A stretch of DNA of 64,000 nucleotides from Erodium maritimum (GCA_963921825.1 OY997596.1:129001-193000); one strand, 5' to 3'. Shown: positions 10,395 through 23,190, numbered from the stretch's first letter. The notes: generated by a model from the sequence alone, not told the origin. Program-made: numbers and translations.

Positions 10395-13300
10395 CTAAGG
10401 TTTCCAACGAGGAGATGATGCTGCAGAGGCTTGGCTAGATGTGGATTGTCTTGGAGGTCCTCTTTCTCTTCCTCTTCCTCTTCCTCTTCCTCGGCCTCGC
10501 ACTGCCCCCTTCCTCTGCCTCTTGTTCCAGCAGCTTGGGGGATCACAAATTGAGCATCTTCAGTGATTCTTGACCCAGCTCCTTGACCTTGCAGAGAGAC
10601 AAAAGGCCTCTACACATGCTCAACCACAACCAGATCAAGATGTCAGAAACTATTTCAAGAGTTGAGAAATATTTGAGAAAACAATTGAAGTAAGGTAACG
10701 ATTTCATACCTGATTTGTCTGTCTTTGCTTGTTGAGCTCAGATTGAGCTAACCCAATACCATACGCTTCTTTTGTTGTCGTAGGAGCACCGGTTTGACTA
10801 CCGACAGTAGCTGTTGTGGCTGGTCCTTCTTCTTGGGTATGTTTTCCCCTCTTCTTCAACCTTTCAAGTGCAGCTAGTCTCTTGCTTTCAATTTCATCCT
10901 TTGTGCACTCTCTCTTTCGCCTTTTTTTAAGATCTCCTCGGCCTTTTCTTTCCTCTTCTCCATCAGATCTGCTAATTCATCTTCAGTCGTAGTGAAGCCT
11001 GATTTCTTGCCCTGTCGTACCTTTCTCTTAGCTGTACTCTCACCATGGTCCTTTGCAGAACAGGTTCTTGCGTTATGACCGGTGATTCCACAAACAGAAC
11101 ACTTCAGCACCTTTGATTTACCCTTAGCCTTGGAAATCAGTTGTTCTGCCTTTGACTTCACCCTCCTTGTCCTAGGTCTACCGGGTGGGATGTGCACAAT
11201 AGGTGGTAAAACCTTTGGGTAGTGAGTGATGATTGGCCATTGATCCCTACTTGGTACGGGCTTCACAGAGTGTGAGTAAATGGTTTTGTATGTCTTGACC
11301 CAATAATATGTGCTCACATACTCCTCTGGTTCTAGCCTATGCACTACAAAACAAGAAATTGCATGCCTACAAGGTATCCCCGTTAAAAGCCAAGACCTAC
11401 ATGAACATGTTTCTTGAATTATGTCCACAACGTAGTTCATATCTCCCTCCTTAACCTCGAACAGTAAGTCCTCACTGTTTATAGCCTCACACTTTGCACT
11501 CTTGATTTTGTTCTCATCTAATATACTAACTGCATAGGGTGTGAGTTGGGTTTTAAGGTCAAGGAATTTGTGAGACCTTTTGAAGAACATCTTCATCAAC
11601 TTAATTCTAATAAACTCACACAGATCTAAAACAGTCTTAGACCTACCCTTCCTCACCCAATTATTGAAACATTCACTCATCGAGTTCACTTGTATATCAG
11701 ATGTGGCCCTACTAGAATAAAAAGCCTTCGACCAACCTGTTGGGTCAATAGCCCGTAACCAATTGTATGCATCTACATTCAGCAGCTTCATCTCCTCCAT
11801 TCTCTGCTCAAATCTCTCAACAGAAGACGCCTTCGCACATCCGTACAGTAGGGTGTCCAATTCCACCGACTTGAACTTGAGGTACCAGTTTTCATACAGG
11901 TGCCTCGAGCAAAAGCGGTGTTCCGTGTTAGGCAGTCACTCCTTGACAAGTGACACCAACCCCTGTCGACACAGACAATAGTGGTTATAGGTACTATTCT
12001 GAAAAGGCATAATATATAGGTATTAATGTGAAATAACAGTAAACTACTGAGAGCAAACCTAAGAAATTGTTTAGGTACTAATCTGGAATAACTAAACATA
12101 CATGCTGCCTAGGTACTAATCTGAACAGACTAATCTGAAAACACATTATTATGCATACCTTCTGCCTATCGGTGATGAACACCCAATGCCTTAACTGATC
12201 CGTCCCAAAGTCTTCAAAGAATTGTTCTAAAAACCATCTCCAAGACTGCTTGTTCTCCTGCTCCACAATAGCAAATGCTAGTGGAAACATCCCTCCATCG
12301 GCATCGAATCCCACGGCCGAGAGTAGTTGCCCACCAAACCTTCCCTTCAGATGGCAGCCATCAACCCCAACTATTGGCCTACAGCCAGCAAGGAATCCAT
12401 CCTTTTGAGCCTGATATCGAATGTACATCCTAAAAAACCGAGGTTTACTAGCAGGATCGGGTGGGTACACGCCGTGCTCTACATTCAACACCGCCTTACT
12501 ACCTGGATTGGACCTACGAAGCACCTCACAGTACGTGTACAAGTCCTCGTACTGTGCAGCCAGGTATTCTTCTGTCTGAAACCTTGCTCTCTTCAGTGTA
12601 CGGTACAACATCGTCGTGCTGACTTTGACATTGAGCTTATCCTGTATAAGAGCTGCCAAACCCTCCTTGTCCATTGTCCGAGACTACAGAATCTCCTTAG
12701 CAAACCTTTGTGCTAAGAAGTCTGCACTAATAGCCTTCTTCCCCAATTTCCTTGGACAATATTTGAGATGAGGATCTCATTTCCTTATCTCCAGCACATC
12801 TGTCTTCTTGTACGATCCAGCCCAACACCAAAACTGACAACGCTTGATCTTGCACATTGCAGCAACCTTTCTCTTCTCATTCCGCTTCCAACGGAACTAC
12901 CATCCTTGCTTCACAGCGTATGCAAGGAACAACTTCCTGAATGCCTCTGCATTCTTGAATAGCTGCCCTATACCCATTGGTATCTTCTTCCTCAGATCTT
13001 TCAAGTCCCACACCCTACGCCCATCTACCCACCTGGGGTCCAGCGTATGTGTAGCATCCACTTCTTCTATTTGATCATCATCCTCATCCTCAGACTCCAC
13101 CTCAACGTCTATTATTTCCTCCAAATAAGAATTTGAGGGATGCCCTGCATCTTTTTCACCCTCCACGGCATCCTTCCATCCTGGGCTCCCATGAACCCTA
13201 TCCCCATCACTATCATACTCCCCTAGCTTAAGCCAATCTGGATATTGACGAGCATCCAGATTCTCATCTTCATCTCCTACACACAACAACACACACACAA

Positions 13301-15110
13301 CAACACATTGTTAGCATTCATTTGTCAATCACCATAAATATTTGTAATAGTAATACTGAATTACCTAAATCATCTGCCTCATGATTGCCCATTGCACCAC
13401 CCTCAGCATCATCACTACCCTCATTTATAAATATGTTCATATCCTCAGCCTCAGGTATGCCTTCATGGCCATCAACATCATCCTCCAATGGTGCCTTGCA
13501 TTTCCTCTTACGTTCCTGCTGCAGTCAGTTCTTCGTCATCCTTCATTTGATCAGTTTGACCTTCTGTTTCTGTCCCAGGGACATCATCAGTGACATCACA
13601 CTCCATTGGCTCCTTCCCCTTTGTGTTTGGTTCCTCAGCAACATCCTCTTCATCGTTGCCTCTTTCAGAATGTACATTTTCTACAACAAAAAGGGGGAAA
13701 TGAATAACAACTGCAACATTAACTAAACATTAAAGGACAACACCAAGTTATAACTAATTTGCAAATCCATACCCAAATCAGCTTCCCCATGGTCTGTTTG
13801 TCCATGTCCTTCCTGCTCCTCATCTTCATTTCCTACACATAACCAAGTGATGTCAGAACCAACCAAATACTTACTAATTAAATTTGTCTACTTTCAATAA
13901 CATACCCAATTCAGCATCCCAATGGGCTGTGTCTACATACACCATGTCCTCCTCATCCTCATCCTCCACATGATCATCACCATGATCAACATCAGCTTCC
14001 TCCACATGCTCAACATCACCATCCTCCACATGGTCATCATCACTGCCATGGTATGGTTGTCCATTACCCTCCTTCTCTTCATAGTCATGGCCTACAAATA
14101 ACAAACTCATGTAAATAACTTACAAACCTAGTCAATCTATTACAATTTCATGCACATACCCATATCATCATCCTCGTACTCATCTTCATCTTCATCATCA
14201 GATATACCTACATCATAAAGGATAGTAATGATCACATAACAGATTTCATACACTTAACAAGGTAATTACTGATCACCAAAGAATTAAACACTTTTATACC
14301 CATCAAATAACTAAATGACCTCTGACCGTGATAAACATCATCCTCATTGTCACTTGGCAGCTCCTGAATAATCCTCCTTCCATCCAACATGCAGAATTTG
14401 TCTAGCTTGTGGCCACACTTTAACATTTTAATCAGACCACGCCTCAAGAAATATTCATTCTCATCTTCGTATAATTTCTTCCTCTCCTTTGGCTTCATGA
14501 CTTGTAACCCTATTGTCCCATTACTCTTAGCCTCACTACCTCCCAAAATCACCCCACTATGAGATACCACATGTAATGGTGCATCTCCATCTATTATGTA
14601 CAACTTCCTAGCTGCCCTAGACTCTTTATACTTCTTCAACCATATAGCTACAAACTTATCATTTTCCATAGTCCTAACTAGATTTTTTTCCTTATAATGC
14701 AGGGTACTAGTGGGCTCACGTCCTGCATCGTGCACTAAGGCAGTGAGCTTGAAGAGGCTGCATTCATCTTCACTTACAAGGAAGACTTTAACAGAACCCC
14801 CTTCGTACCTATTATCGGATCCCACAAACTTTCCCCCATAATTCATTTCTACACAAATTGGAGGCTGAAGAAACGGGTTTGACTCAGGACAACTCATTGG
14901 TGGTTCTTTTCTTCCCCCACGTTTCTGCAAACAGTCGCAATAACAAGGCCACATTCAAACGAAACTCAGAAATTAACCCCTAACTATAAAATACGAAACC
15001 TTTAATCAAGTAAGGAACCCTAGGAACTCATAAATCAAAACCCTAACTCAGAAATCAAAACCCTAACTACAAATTAATAAACCCTAGAATCGGAAACTTA
15101 CTCTCCCCAT
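10395..15110 (-). pseudogene. MURA-type MULE transposase, broken by at least four nonsense codons
   Basis: Multi-exon gene on the minus strand. A likely first exon is the 9-nt ATGGGGAGA at 15110-15102, spliced to 14924 (KRGGRKEPP...), leading to an N-terminal PB1-like region (exon to about 14330). Short acidic exons (14110-13874, 13298 onward) and a MuDR N-domain (FRKLFLAYAVKQGW, near 12900) follow. Next come the catalytic core (VGVDGCHLKG and FITDRQK, 12674-12160), a SWIM zinc finger (CSCRSWLLTGIPCRH, near 11400) and a CCHC knuckle (CSVCGITGHNARTC, near 11070). The last is an RGRGRG tail ending at a TAG near 10395. In-frame stops lie at 12897-12899, 12777-12779, 12684-12686 and 11936-11938, with no frameshift seen. 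The two TGA codons fit TGG-to-TGA changes and the TAG at 12684 fits CAG-to-TAG. The copy is therefore inactive and would need a transposase in trans. Confidence 0.85.
11985..12145 (+). repeat. Second GGTACTAATCTGAA motif cluster, in a transposase intron
   Basis: Five more degenerate copies (near 11990, 12019, 12073, 12111 and 12130), in the same plus orientation as the cluster at 9590-10070. They fall within the intron between the DDE exon (ending near 12160) and the next exon (starting near 11960). Confidence 0.6.
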
Positions 15111-15288
15111 CGAAGCAACAACCAGGTTCGTATTCTGCATAGAAACGCGCGCCAAGATTCTACAAGTCTGCAACCTCCTCCTTCGTCCTCGCTCCTGCTC
15201 GTCGTCGTCGTCTTCGTGTCGTGTCTGAGTGTCGCGTGTGTCTAAGAGTGATTGAGAAGAGTGAGTGTTTGATTCAGTAAAGGAAGCT

Positions 15289-15500
15289 GAAGAGATAGGA
15301 GGGTAAATCCGTCTTTCCGCATCACTTAGTGTACATGCGAGGCACATGCCAACCTTTTCCGTCCAAAAACTGACGCCGTAAGGGGTTGGGTACTTATTTG
15401 ACACTAAATTGAAAGTTAGGGTAGTGGGATGCAACTAACTTTCGTTAGGGTAGTGGGTTGGAGTTTAACTTTTTTTAGGGTAGTGGGATGAAGTTTACCC
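15289..15500 (-). repeat. Right terminal inverted repeat of the MULE
   Basis: Inverse of 8722-8934 with a few substitutions and small indels. It contains the same three CCCACTACCCTAA-type phrases. It is directly followed by the target duplication TTCAATCTA (15501-15509). The start of the transposase gene (near 15110) lies about 180 bp inside this end. Confidence 0.92.
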
Positions 15501-17227
15501 TTCAATCTACTTTCATTAAACTCTTGAGTATCCTAATGACTAGCAAACAAAGCATGTGAAGCTAACACAACTAATCCGAGGGCTCATCTCGGCCTCTCTA
15601 CCAGTAAATCAATTCCCAAGTATTGAAAGCGAGCTACATTAGTGACTTCCGTCCTAAGCATGCTTACTAGACACATCCGGTTATTAATAATTGAAGGACA
15701 TTTATTCCAGTTATTCGCATCCTATATGCAATTCTAGTACCTTTCCAATTTTATTAACCTAATGGGCATACTAAGCGTTATTTAAATGAGGAGTTAAGAC
15801 TTTCCCTACCTCGTGGTCTTCCTCTAATAACACTCTGTTGTAAAGTTCGATTAGCCTCTCCTCCGTTCTTCACACGAGTTCCGGAGTGGTCTTCGTCCTT
15901 CTAGCTCGGTTCCAAGGCCTTCCCTCCTTTCGAGCTCGGTCTCACGGTCTTGGACCTCAATAATACCAAAATTAGTAACCCAACGGAGTGCTCCTCAACC
16001 AAAAATACAGAACAGTCCTCAAATAATGGAAACAAGGTCAAAGAAATGATTTAGGAATCGAAATGGGCTAAAAAGGAAAGGTTTTGGGTCTGGGAATCTG
16101 TTCTGGAAGGCAGCCCGGACCGTGTCACAGGCCGTGCCGGAACCTGGCACGGACTGTATCATAGACCGGCCCGGTAACCAGCACGTACCGTGCGACGCAC
16201 CGGCCCGGAGTCTGACACGGACCGTGTGAGGTACCGTGCCGGACTCTCGTCCGTTCCGCGCCGCGCACCGTGCCGGTACCTGGCCCGTTCTGTGCGGCCT
16301 ACCGTGCCGGCACATGGCCCGGTCCGGGTCACGTTCCGTGCCAGACCTGACCAGAGCCTTCCCCCTTCTTCCCCAGTTCGGATTCCACGAAAATCACTCC
16401 ACAAACTCCATTTCCAGCTCCATACAACTCCAAAATAACCATCAAAAGTCTCCAATCATCAACACCCTCAATGGGTTCATCAAAGCTTCAACCAAAAACA
16501 ATCCAAACAACCTAACTTCACTAATTCTTCTCCAATCAACAATCAAAATAGCTAGTTCTTCAACTTCAAGCCAAATAACCACAAAACCCAAATTGAAAAG
16601 TGGATGAAATGGAGAGTTAAGAACATTCATACCTCTAGGAAGTTGAGATGAAGAAGATGGAAGGAAAATGGAGGAGAAATGATCAAGAACAAGCTCTAAA
16701 ATGCTAGCTTTCCTCTCTTTCTTCTTCCTCAAGAAATGAAGCTCTCTCTTCTTCTCTCCCTTGATGAATTTCGGCTGCTACAAGTAATGAGCTGAGTTGT
16801 GTGCTCATGTTGCTTTAAATGACCTATTGTGTCAATTTATTTAAAAGCCCTTAAGGTCTTATCCTTTAAAAGGTAAGTTGGGAGGGTATAAGGGTCAATT
16901 GAAGTCCCTTTTTCATCCTCCAAGCCAAACATGCCAAGTGTCATGTGGGGTCACTTTCATTTAATTAAATTTCCATCCTTCCAAGATTATATCGGAAAAC
17001 AACCGATAAAAAATCCAAGTTTGACCGAAATTTGACCTAACCAATATTACAGTCAAACTGAAGGAAACGTCCCAACTAAGCTAACCGTGATGACGGCTAA
17101 GCTTTTTGAGCCCCGGAAAGGTCCCGAATGACTTCCCGAGTCATCGATTGACTTTTCCGGCTGAGAGTCAAACTTGTCTAGAATTCACCGGTTCAACCGG
17201 GATCGACCCAGGGCGGTTCTTACAATC

Positions 17228-17236
17228 TACCCCCCT
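17228..17236 (-). other. Polypurine tract of element A
   Basis: On the minus strand, AAGGGGGG(T) immediately precedes the 3' LTR start TGTAAGAACC. It is preceded by the TTTCGAGGACGAAATT motif that commonly sits just upstream of this tract in plant gypsy elements; the same motif precedes the LTR of element B at 37257-37275. Confidence 0.85.
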
Positions 17237-17279
17237 TAAAAGAATTTCGTCCTCGAAATTAAAAAAAAAACAATGTACC

Positions 17280-20200
17280 TCAAAGGTCGAACAGGTGGGG
17301 GTAGTTCACCCGGATCTCGTCCTCTCGCTCCCAGGTCGAGTCTGCTCCCTGGTGCTTTCATTGTACTCGTACTAGAGGGATAGTGGTCTTCCGCAAGACC
17401 TTCTCTCCCGTATCCACAATCCTGACGGGCTGCTCCTCGTAAGAGACATCATCGGCTACCTCGACGTCTGCCCACTCGATAACATGAGAGAGATCCGCCT
17501 TGTACTTCCGCAATTGGGAAACATGGAAAATGTTATGCACGTTCCCAAGCTGCGGTGGCAATGCTAACCGATAAGCTACGGCTCCAACTCTATCCAAGAT
17601 CTCAAATGGTCCAATGAATCGCGGTGACAGCTTGCCTCCACCGCGGTTAAACCGCAATAGGCCCTTCTTTGGACTCACCCTCAAAAATACATGGTCTCCG
17701 ACTGAGAACTCAAGCGGTCTGCGTCGTCTCCCTGCATAGTTCTTTTGGAGACTTTATGCGGTCTTCAACCGCTCTCTAATCAATGCGACCTTCTCGGTCG
17801 TCTCTCTGACCATATCTGGCCCAAGTAAACTCCGGTCCCCTACCTCAGCCCAACACACGGGCGACCTACATGGTCTGTCGTACAAAGCCTCAAATGGTGT
17901 CATCCCAATGCTAGACTGATAACTGTTGTTGTAAGCGAACTCTGCTAAAGGTAGGTGATCCTCCCATGACCCCCGAAAGTCCAGTTCACAAGCTCGAAGC
18001 ATATCCTCCAAAATCTGTATAGTGCGCTCTGACTGTCCATCTGTCTGTGGGTGATGAGTTGTACTAAGCAGCACCTCAGTCCTCAATGCCTTCTGCAGGC
18101 TCTCCCAAAATCTGGACGTGAAACGAGGATCCTATCAGATACGACTGACACTGGTACTCCATGAAGGCGAATAATCTCTCTAACGTATAACCGGCTCAAC
18201 ACATCAACATTGTCGGTCATCCGCATGGCCAGAAAGTGTGCCGACTTGGTCAGTCGATCAACCACAACCCAAATAGCATCACGCCCTTTCGGAGACCTCG
18301 GTATTCCAGAAACGAAGTCCATAGTAACATGCTCCCACTTCCACTCGGAGATCGGTAAGGGTTGTAGTAAGCCGGCGGGACGTTGATGCTCATCCTTCAC
18401 CTGCTGACAGGTGAGGCACCCCGAAATAAAATCTGCAACTGCTCTGCGCATCCCGCTCTACCAGAACTGTCGTCGTATGTCTCTATACATCTTGGTGCCA
18501 CCTGGGTACACAGCAAGACGGGAGTGATGACACTCTCTCAACACAGTGTCCCTACAACCTCGTGGTACAAAAAACCGTCCTCTATAAGGGATACTCTGAT
18601 CAGCACTCAACTCCCAACCCTCGATCTCAACACCGCCTACCTGTCTCTCACGAATCCCTGCCGTCTCGGCATCCTCGGCCTGTGCCTCCAACACCCGGAA
18701 ACCAACGTAGGCTGAGCCACTAATGCACATAAAGCCATACCATCCGTGACCTCCTCTAGCTCATTTCTGAATGAGCTCAACTCCTCCAGCATGTCCCACT
18801 CTCGGACAACCATGCTGGCAATGCAATGAGTCGATTTCCTACTCAGGGCATCGACGACGACATTCGCCTTGCCCGGATGATAAAGCAGCTCGAAGTCGTA
18901 CTCCTCAAGTAACTCTACCCATCGCCTTTGGAGCATGTTCAGGTTGCGCTGGGAGAAAATATACTTGAGGCTCTTGTGATCCGAGAACACTCTGAAACGC
19001 TCACCGTACAGATAGTGTCTCCAGCTCTTCAGAGCAAATACCACTGCTGCCAGCTCTAGATCATGGGTCGGGTAGTTGCGCTCATGTACCTTCAACTGTC
19101 TCGAGCCATAAGCAACTACCTTCCCGGACTGCATCAACACACAACCCAGTCCCTCGCCTGAGGCGTCACAGTACACATCATAATCTACTCCTCGCTCCGG
19201 GGCAATCAACACTGGAGCGGTAGTCAATCGAGCCTTTAGCTCGGTAAAGGAGTGCTCACACTCATCTTTCCATAGAAACTCTACTCCCTTGCGGGTCAGT
19301 GCTGTCATAGGCGCTGCTAGATGCGAGAAGTCCTGAACAAAGCGTCGATAATATCCTGCCAATCCCAGAAAGCTACGGATCTCAAACACATTCTTGGGCC
19401 TCGCCCACTTTGAAACTACATCGACCTTCGCTGGGTCGACTAGGATACCATCTCGGGACATAACATGTGTGAGGAATTTCACCTCTACGAGCCAGAACTC
19501 GCAGTTCTCCAGGTTCCCGTACAGTAGGTGAGTACATAACAAAGTCAATACTATCCTCAAGTGCTCCTCATGTGCCTCTTCATTAGGCGAGTAAATCAAG
19601 ATGTCGTCAACAAATACTACGACAAACTGGTCCAGGTACGGTCTGAAAATGCCATTCATCAAATCCATGAAGGCTGCTGGCGCGTTCGTCAATCCGAACG
19701 ACATCACTAGAAACTCCAAGTGTCTGTACCGTGTCCGGAATGCGGTCTTCTCCACATCCTCCTTTCGCACCCTCAACTGGTAGTAGCCTGATCTCAGATC
19801 AATCTTGGAGAAGCATATCGCTCCCCTCAGTTGATCGAACAGATCATCGATCCTCGGCATCGGATAGCGGTTCTTCACCGTAACCTGGTTCAACTTCTGG
19901 TAATCGATGCACATCCTCAATGCACCACCCTTCTTCTTCACGAAGAGGGCGGGTGCTCCCCACGGAGAAACACTAGGGCGGATGAAACCCTTCTCCTGCA
20001 GCTTTTCGAGTTGTCGCTTCAACTCGACTAACTCAGCTGGTGCAAACCGATATGGTGTCATCGAGATCGGCGCTGTACCTGGGATCAAGTCGATCCGAAA
20101 CTCTATCTTGCGTGCTTGCGGTAAACCTGATAGCTCTTCCGGGAATACATCCATGAACTCACGCACTACTCTCGGTAGGTCTCTGCTACCCTGCACAATC

Positions 20201-22025
20201 TCTGTCTCAACACCCGTAGTCAAGGCGGACAGAAGGACTCCGCTCTTGCTACCCAAAACACAAGTAATGACTCGGTCGCTTGACCTGACTGTCACCTGAC
20301 GTCGATAGAAATCGATCGTCGCTTGATATCTCGCGAGCCAGTCCATGCCCAAAATCACATCAAACACCGTCATATCTAGGACGAGTAGGTCACCAATAAA
20401 GGGGCAATCCGCAACCCTAATCGCGCAATCCCGACAAATGGTCCTCAACACTACCTCTCCAGTAACAGGGGTATCCAAACAAAGGGGTCGACTCAGCGTC
20501 TCCACCCGCAAACCCAAAGAAATAGAAAAATAAGAAGAGATGAAGGAATGGGAAGCTCCTGTGTCAAATAGAAAAGATGCCACGAATTATACAATAAACA
20601 CGTACCCTGAGTGGCCTCATGGCCGGCGTACGACCCCTCAACTCTGGCATCAGTAACTGCATAAACTCGGCCCTGTCGTGCCGGTGGTCCTCCTCTCGGT
20701 GGTGGTGGAAGTGCCACCTGCTGTACAGCCCTCGGCTGGTGTCTCTGAACTGCTGCTCTCGCCGCCTGCCGTGGTCGGCCAAGAGGTGCCTTACGAGCCT
20801 GAGCCTGTTGAGGTCTCGGCGCGAGCGCTCCTCCAACTCGATCAGGACAAACATGGGAAAGGTGCCCCTATCGTCCACACTGGTAGCATGCCCTCTCATC
20901 AACCCGCTGTCTATCTCCAAACCTCTGTGGATAATCAATATGTCGCTCTACAGGTCCGCTGCCCCTCGGACAGTCTCGGGCCATGTGGCCATGCTGCCCA
21001 CACAGAGGACATAGATGTGCCACCGGGGCGGGTCCAACTGAAGCTACAGCCCTTGCCCGGCGCATGCCTCCTGACTGAAACTGAGACTGAAAGTATCTAG
21101 AAACTCTCCGTCTGCGCTCGTCGCGCCTCTCAGACTGTCGTAGGAAGCCACTCGGCCTCGACCTGATCTCCCGCACTCTGGCGGTCTCTCTGAAGTGCCT
21201 CTCTATGGCTAAAGCCTGATCCAGGAGTGTAGAGTACACATCTGTCCTGAAAGCGATGACCCTGTCAGCAATCGGCGGGATGAGCCCGTTCTCGAATCGC
21301 CTGCATCGACTCTCCTCGGTCTGGACCAGCTCTGGTGCGAAGCGGGCCAAGGAAATAAATCTCACTACATACTCAGAGACGCTCAGTCCTCTCTGACGCA
21401 AGTCCATAAACTACTGGCGTCTGTCATCTCGAATGGATCGAGGGAAGTACTGCTCCAGGAACAGCCTGCTGAATAACTGATAGTCATCCCCAACACTAGT
21501 TTTCACTGACTGCCACCAATAGTAGGCCTCTCCCTCGAGCTGAAATGTAGCGAAGGATACTCTCAGATGTCACTCAGATACTCTAGAGGTATCGAGGTTG
21601 CGGGTAACCCGCTCCAACCAGCCTGCGGCAGCCTCGGGGTCTGCTCCCCCGGAGTAGACCGGCTTGCCGAGTCTACGAAAATCCCTGAGGGCCTAGGCCG
21701 TGAAGCTGTCAAGCTGGCCTGGCCTCTCACTAGTGACTGCTGCGGCAGTAGGCACGGGCTCTGGTGCCGGTGCTGCAGTACCCTACTGCGCGCTCACGGC
21801 GGCAAGCACTGCACGAACAACCTCCTCTAGAGGGGTCGTCTGAGTCGGCTCAGCGACTGGAGATGTCCTGAGTGGTAACTCTGATGGTTCACCCTCAAAA
21901 CTCTGGTGCTCTGTAAAAGCAGCACCCTGGGCGTCAACTGCTCTTGCCTGCTCAGAGGCAGGTATCTGACTCGGGCCCCAAGCTAGGCGGCTCCTAGTAC
22001 CTCTCGGAACGTACATACGAGGCAT
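17280..22025 (-). pseudogene. Gag-pol of element A, degenerate
   Basis: Gag starts near 22025 (MPRMYVPRGTRSR). A TAG occurs at codon 81 (21783-21785), and the gag core (LRQRGLSVSEYVVRF) follows with further stops. Two CCHC knuckles are visible: CPLCGQHGHMARDC and CYQCGR, the latter cut by a TAG. Loss of one G next to NSWAS shifts gag out of frame with protease. Protease ([11 protein letters not shown]), RT and RNase H then form one 648-residue open frame (20583-18637), with [20 protein letters not shown] and [11 protein letters not shown] intact. Integrase is broken: a frameshift near 18700, a stop in the zinc-binding region near 18454, and a frameshift at SDR (near 18115). The C-terminal region [10 protein letters not shown] and a chromodomain-like tail STWERED end at a TGA at 17280. 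RT may be functional in sequence, but the element is not. Confidence 0.9.
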
Positions 22026-23185
22026 GTCGTCTATCTGCTTGCACGGATAACGCACATGTTCAGTTTCCATTTTAGAACAAACGATTCGATCAACACAAGG
22101 ACGTTCACGTGCGTCCCACAAGGGTCGTACAAGACCAATAACACTTAGGCTCAGTAGATATATATATATATATAATACTTTATATATAGACAGACAAGGC
22201 CGCATCTCAATGCGTCTCACAACAGCAATCAGCGATTCAGTCAATCAATCAATCAACTCCCACAGGAGGATTCAATCAAATCACTCAATCAACTCCCACA
22301 AGAGGAATAATCTCAAGTAATTCACACAAGGCACAAGGCAACAGGCATACCCCTCAATTGGGTATCTTCCCAAAACGTGGGGTCTAGTATCGTAACACGA
22401 TCAATTTCATCAAAACTTAGAATTTCTTTCATTTCCACAGGTTCTCAACATTTTAACGTTTATCCAACCTTCATGTCGATCTCGCGTCGTTACAATCCGA
22501 TTAAGGCGTCCCCGAATATCATTGTAACAACTTGACATCCAACCATCACGCTCGACTACAGTGGTGCCCCTGAGCCAACCCGTGATAGTGCAAACATTTC
22601 AGATCTACAGAAATTTCGGCATGACCTATTCGTATTTTCCACTAACCTTCCGCTTAAGCGGGACCATTAATAGTCAATTTCACAAGGTATTCGGTACACA
22701 GAGTTCTCATGCTCATCAAGTACACAATTCAAGAGTTCTCGTGCTCAGCAAAGTATACCTTATCAGTAAAGTACCGCAGTACCACCCGGGTTTCTACCCT
22801 TTATTCACTAGCCATCAAATAGGATTATCATTCCAGCCTTAATCCTTAAGGGACAGTCAACATCTTAACCGAGTCAAAACTCCAGCAATTTCACTCTTAA
22901 ACAGTTTAACACATCAATAAGTCAAGAAGTCAACACCTCAACAATTCAATCAATTGAGCAAATCAATATTTCAAATTGATGAATCATGAAACTGCCTAAC
23001 ACTGTAGCAACACAATTAAACAAAAGGTTTACTCAACAACCGATTCATGGCGATTCGATCATCGCTCGTTAGACCAACCTTGATCTCAACCATAGGCATC
23101 CCAGATCACTGAGGCAAAGCAATAGAGCTTACGACACGCGTAAAACAAATCACATACTATCACAAGTTCCAACCTTTACAAAGGC
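22026..23185 (-). other. Long 5' leader of element A (first part)
   Basis: Non-coding stretch between gag and the primer site, interrupted by element B. It contains an AT microsatellite (near 22155-22180), several 'caatcaactcccacaggag' repeats, and degenerate 'gagttctc(a/g)tgctca' repeats (22700-22745). The latter match the 'gagcacgagaactc' repeats in the leader of element B. The remaining 145 bp of the leader lie at 42943-43087. Confidence 0.7.
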
Positions 23186-23190
23186 GTTAG

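Larger units (their letters stand above)
8722..15500 (-). mobile_element. Mutator-like element (MULE), 6.8 kb, with transposase and GRF zinc-finger gene
   Basis: Inverted ends of about 213 bp (8722-8934 and 15289-15500), starting GGGTAAACTTCATCCCACTA, are flanked by perfect 9-bp duplications TTCAATCTA at 8713-8721 and 15501-15509. The corresponding position in the other LTR of element A (44294-44302) carries TTCAATCTA once, so it is a natural empty site. Inside are a multi-exon MURA-type transposase on the minus strand (broken by nonsense codons) and an intact-looking two-exon GRF zinc-finger gene on the plus strand. The element landed after A duplicated its LTRs. Confidence 0.96.
7513..17224 (-). 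repeat. 3' LTR of element A, split by the MULE
   Basis: Matches the 5' LTR at 43103-46020 throughout, starting TGTAAGAACC at 17224 and ending GGGGCGTGACA at 7513 on the minus strand. Without the MULE (8722-15500) and one copy of its 9-bp duplication it is about 2.92 kb. It holds a Pro/Gly-free GC-rich block (about 16105-16350) made of recurring 'accgtgccgg' and 'ggcccggt' phrases, a minisatellite at 8262-8512, and the palindrome GAGCGTAAGCTC near 7785. The apparent reading frames at 16019-16607 fall in the GC-rich block and are not genes. Confidence 0.92.

Noticed and set aside
15084..15434. Minus-strand frame of 116 codons at the MULE right end
   Set aside because: Lies mostly in the terminal inverted repeat; its mirror at the left end is not coding.
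16019..16607. Overlapping frames (82-123 codons) rich in Arg and Gly
   Set aside because: They fall in the GC-rich repeat block of LTR A and recur in the other LTR at 44812-45400; open because of base composition.
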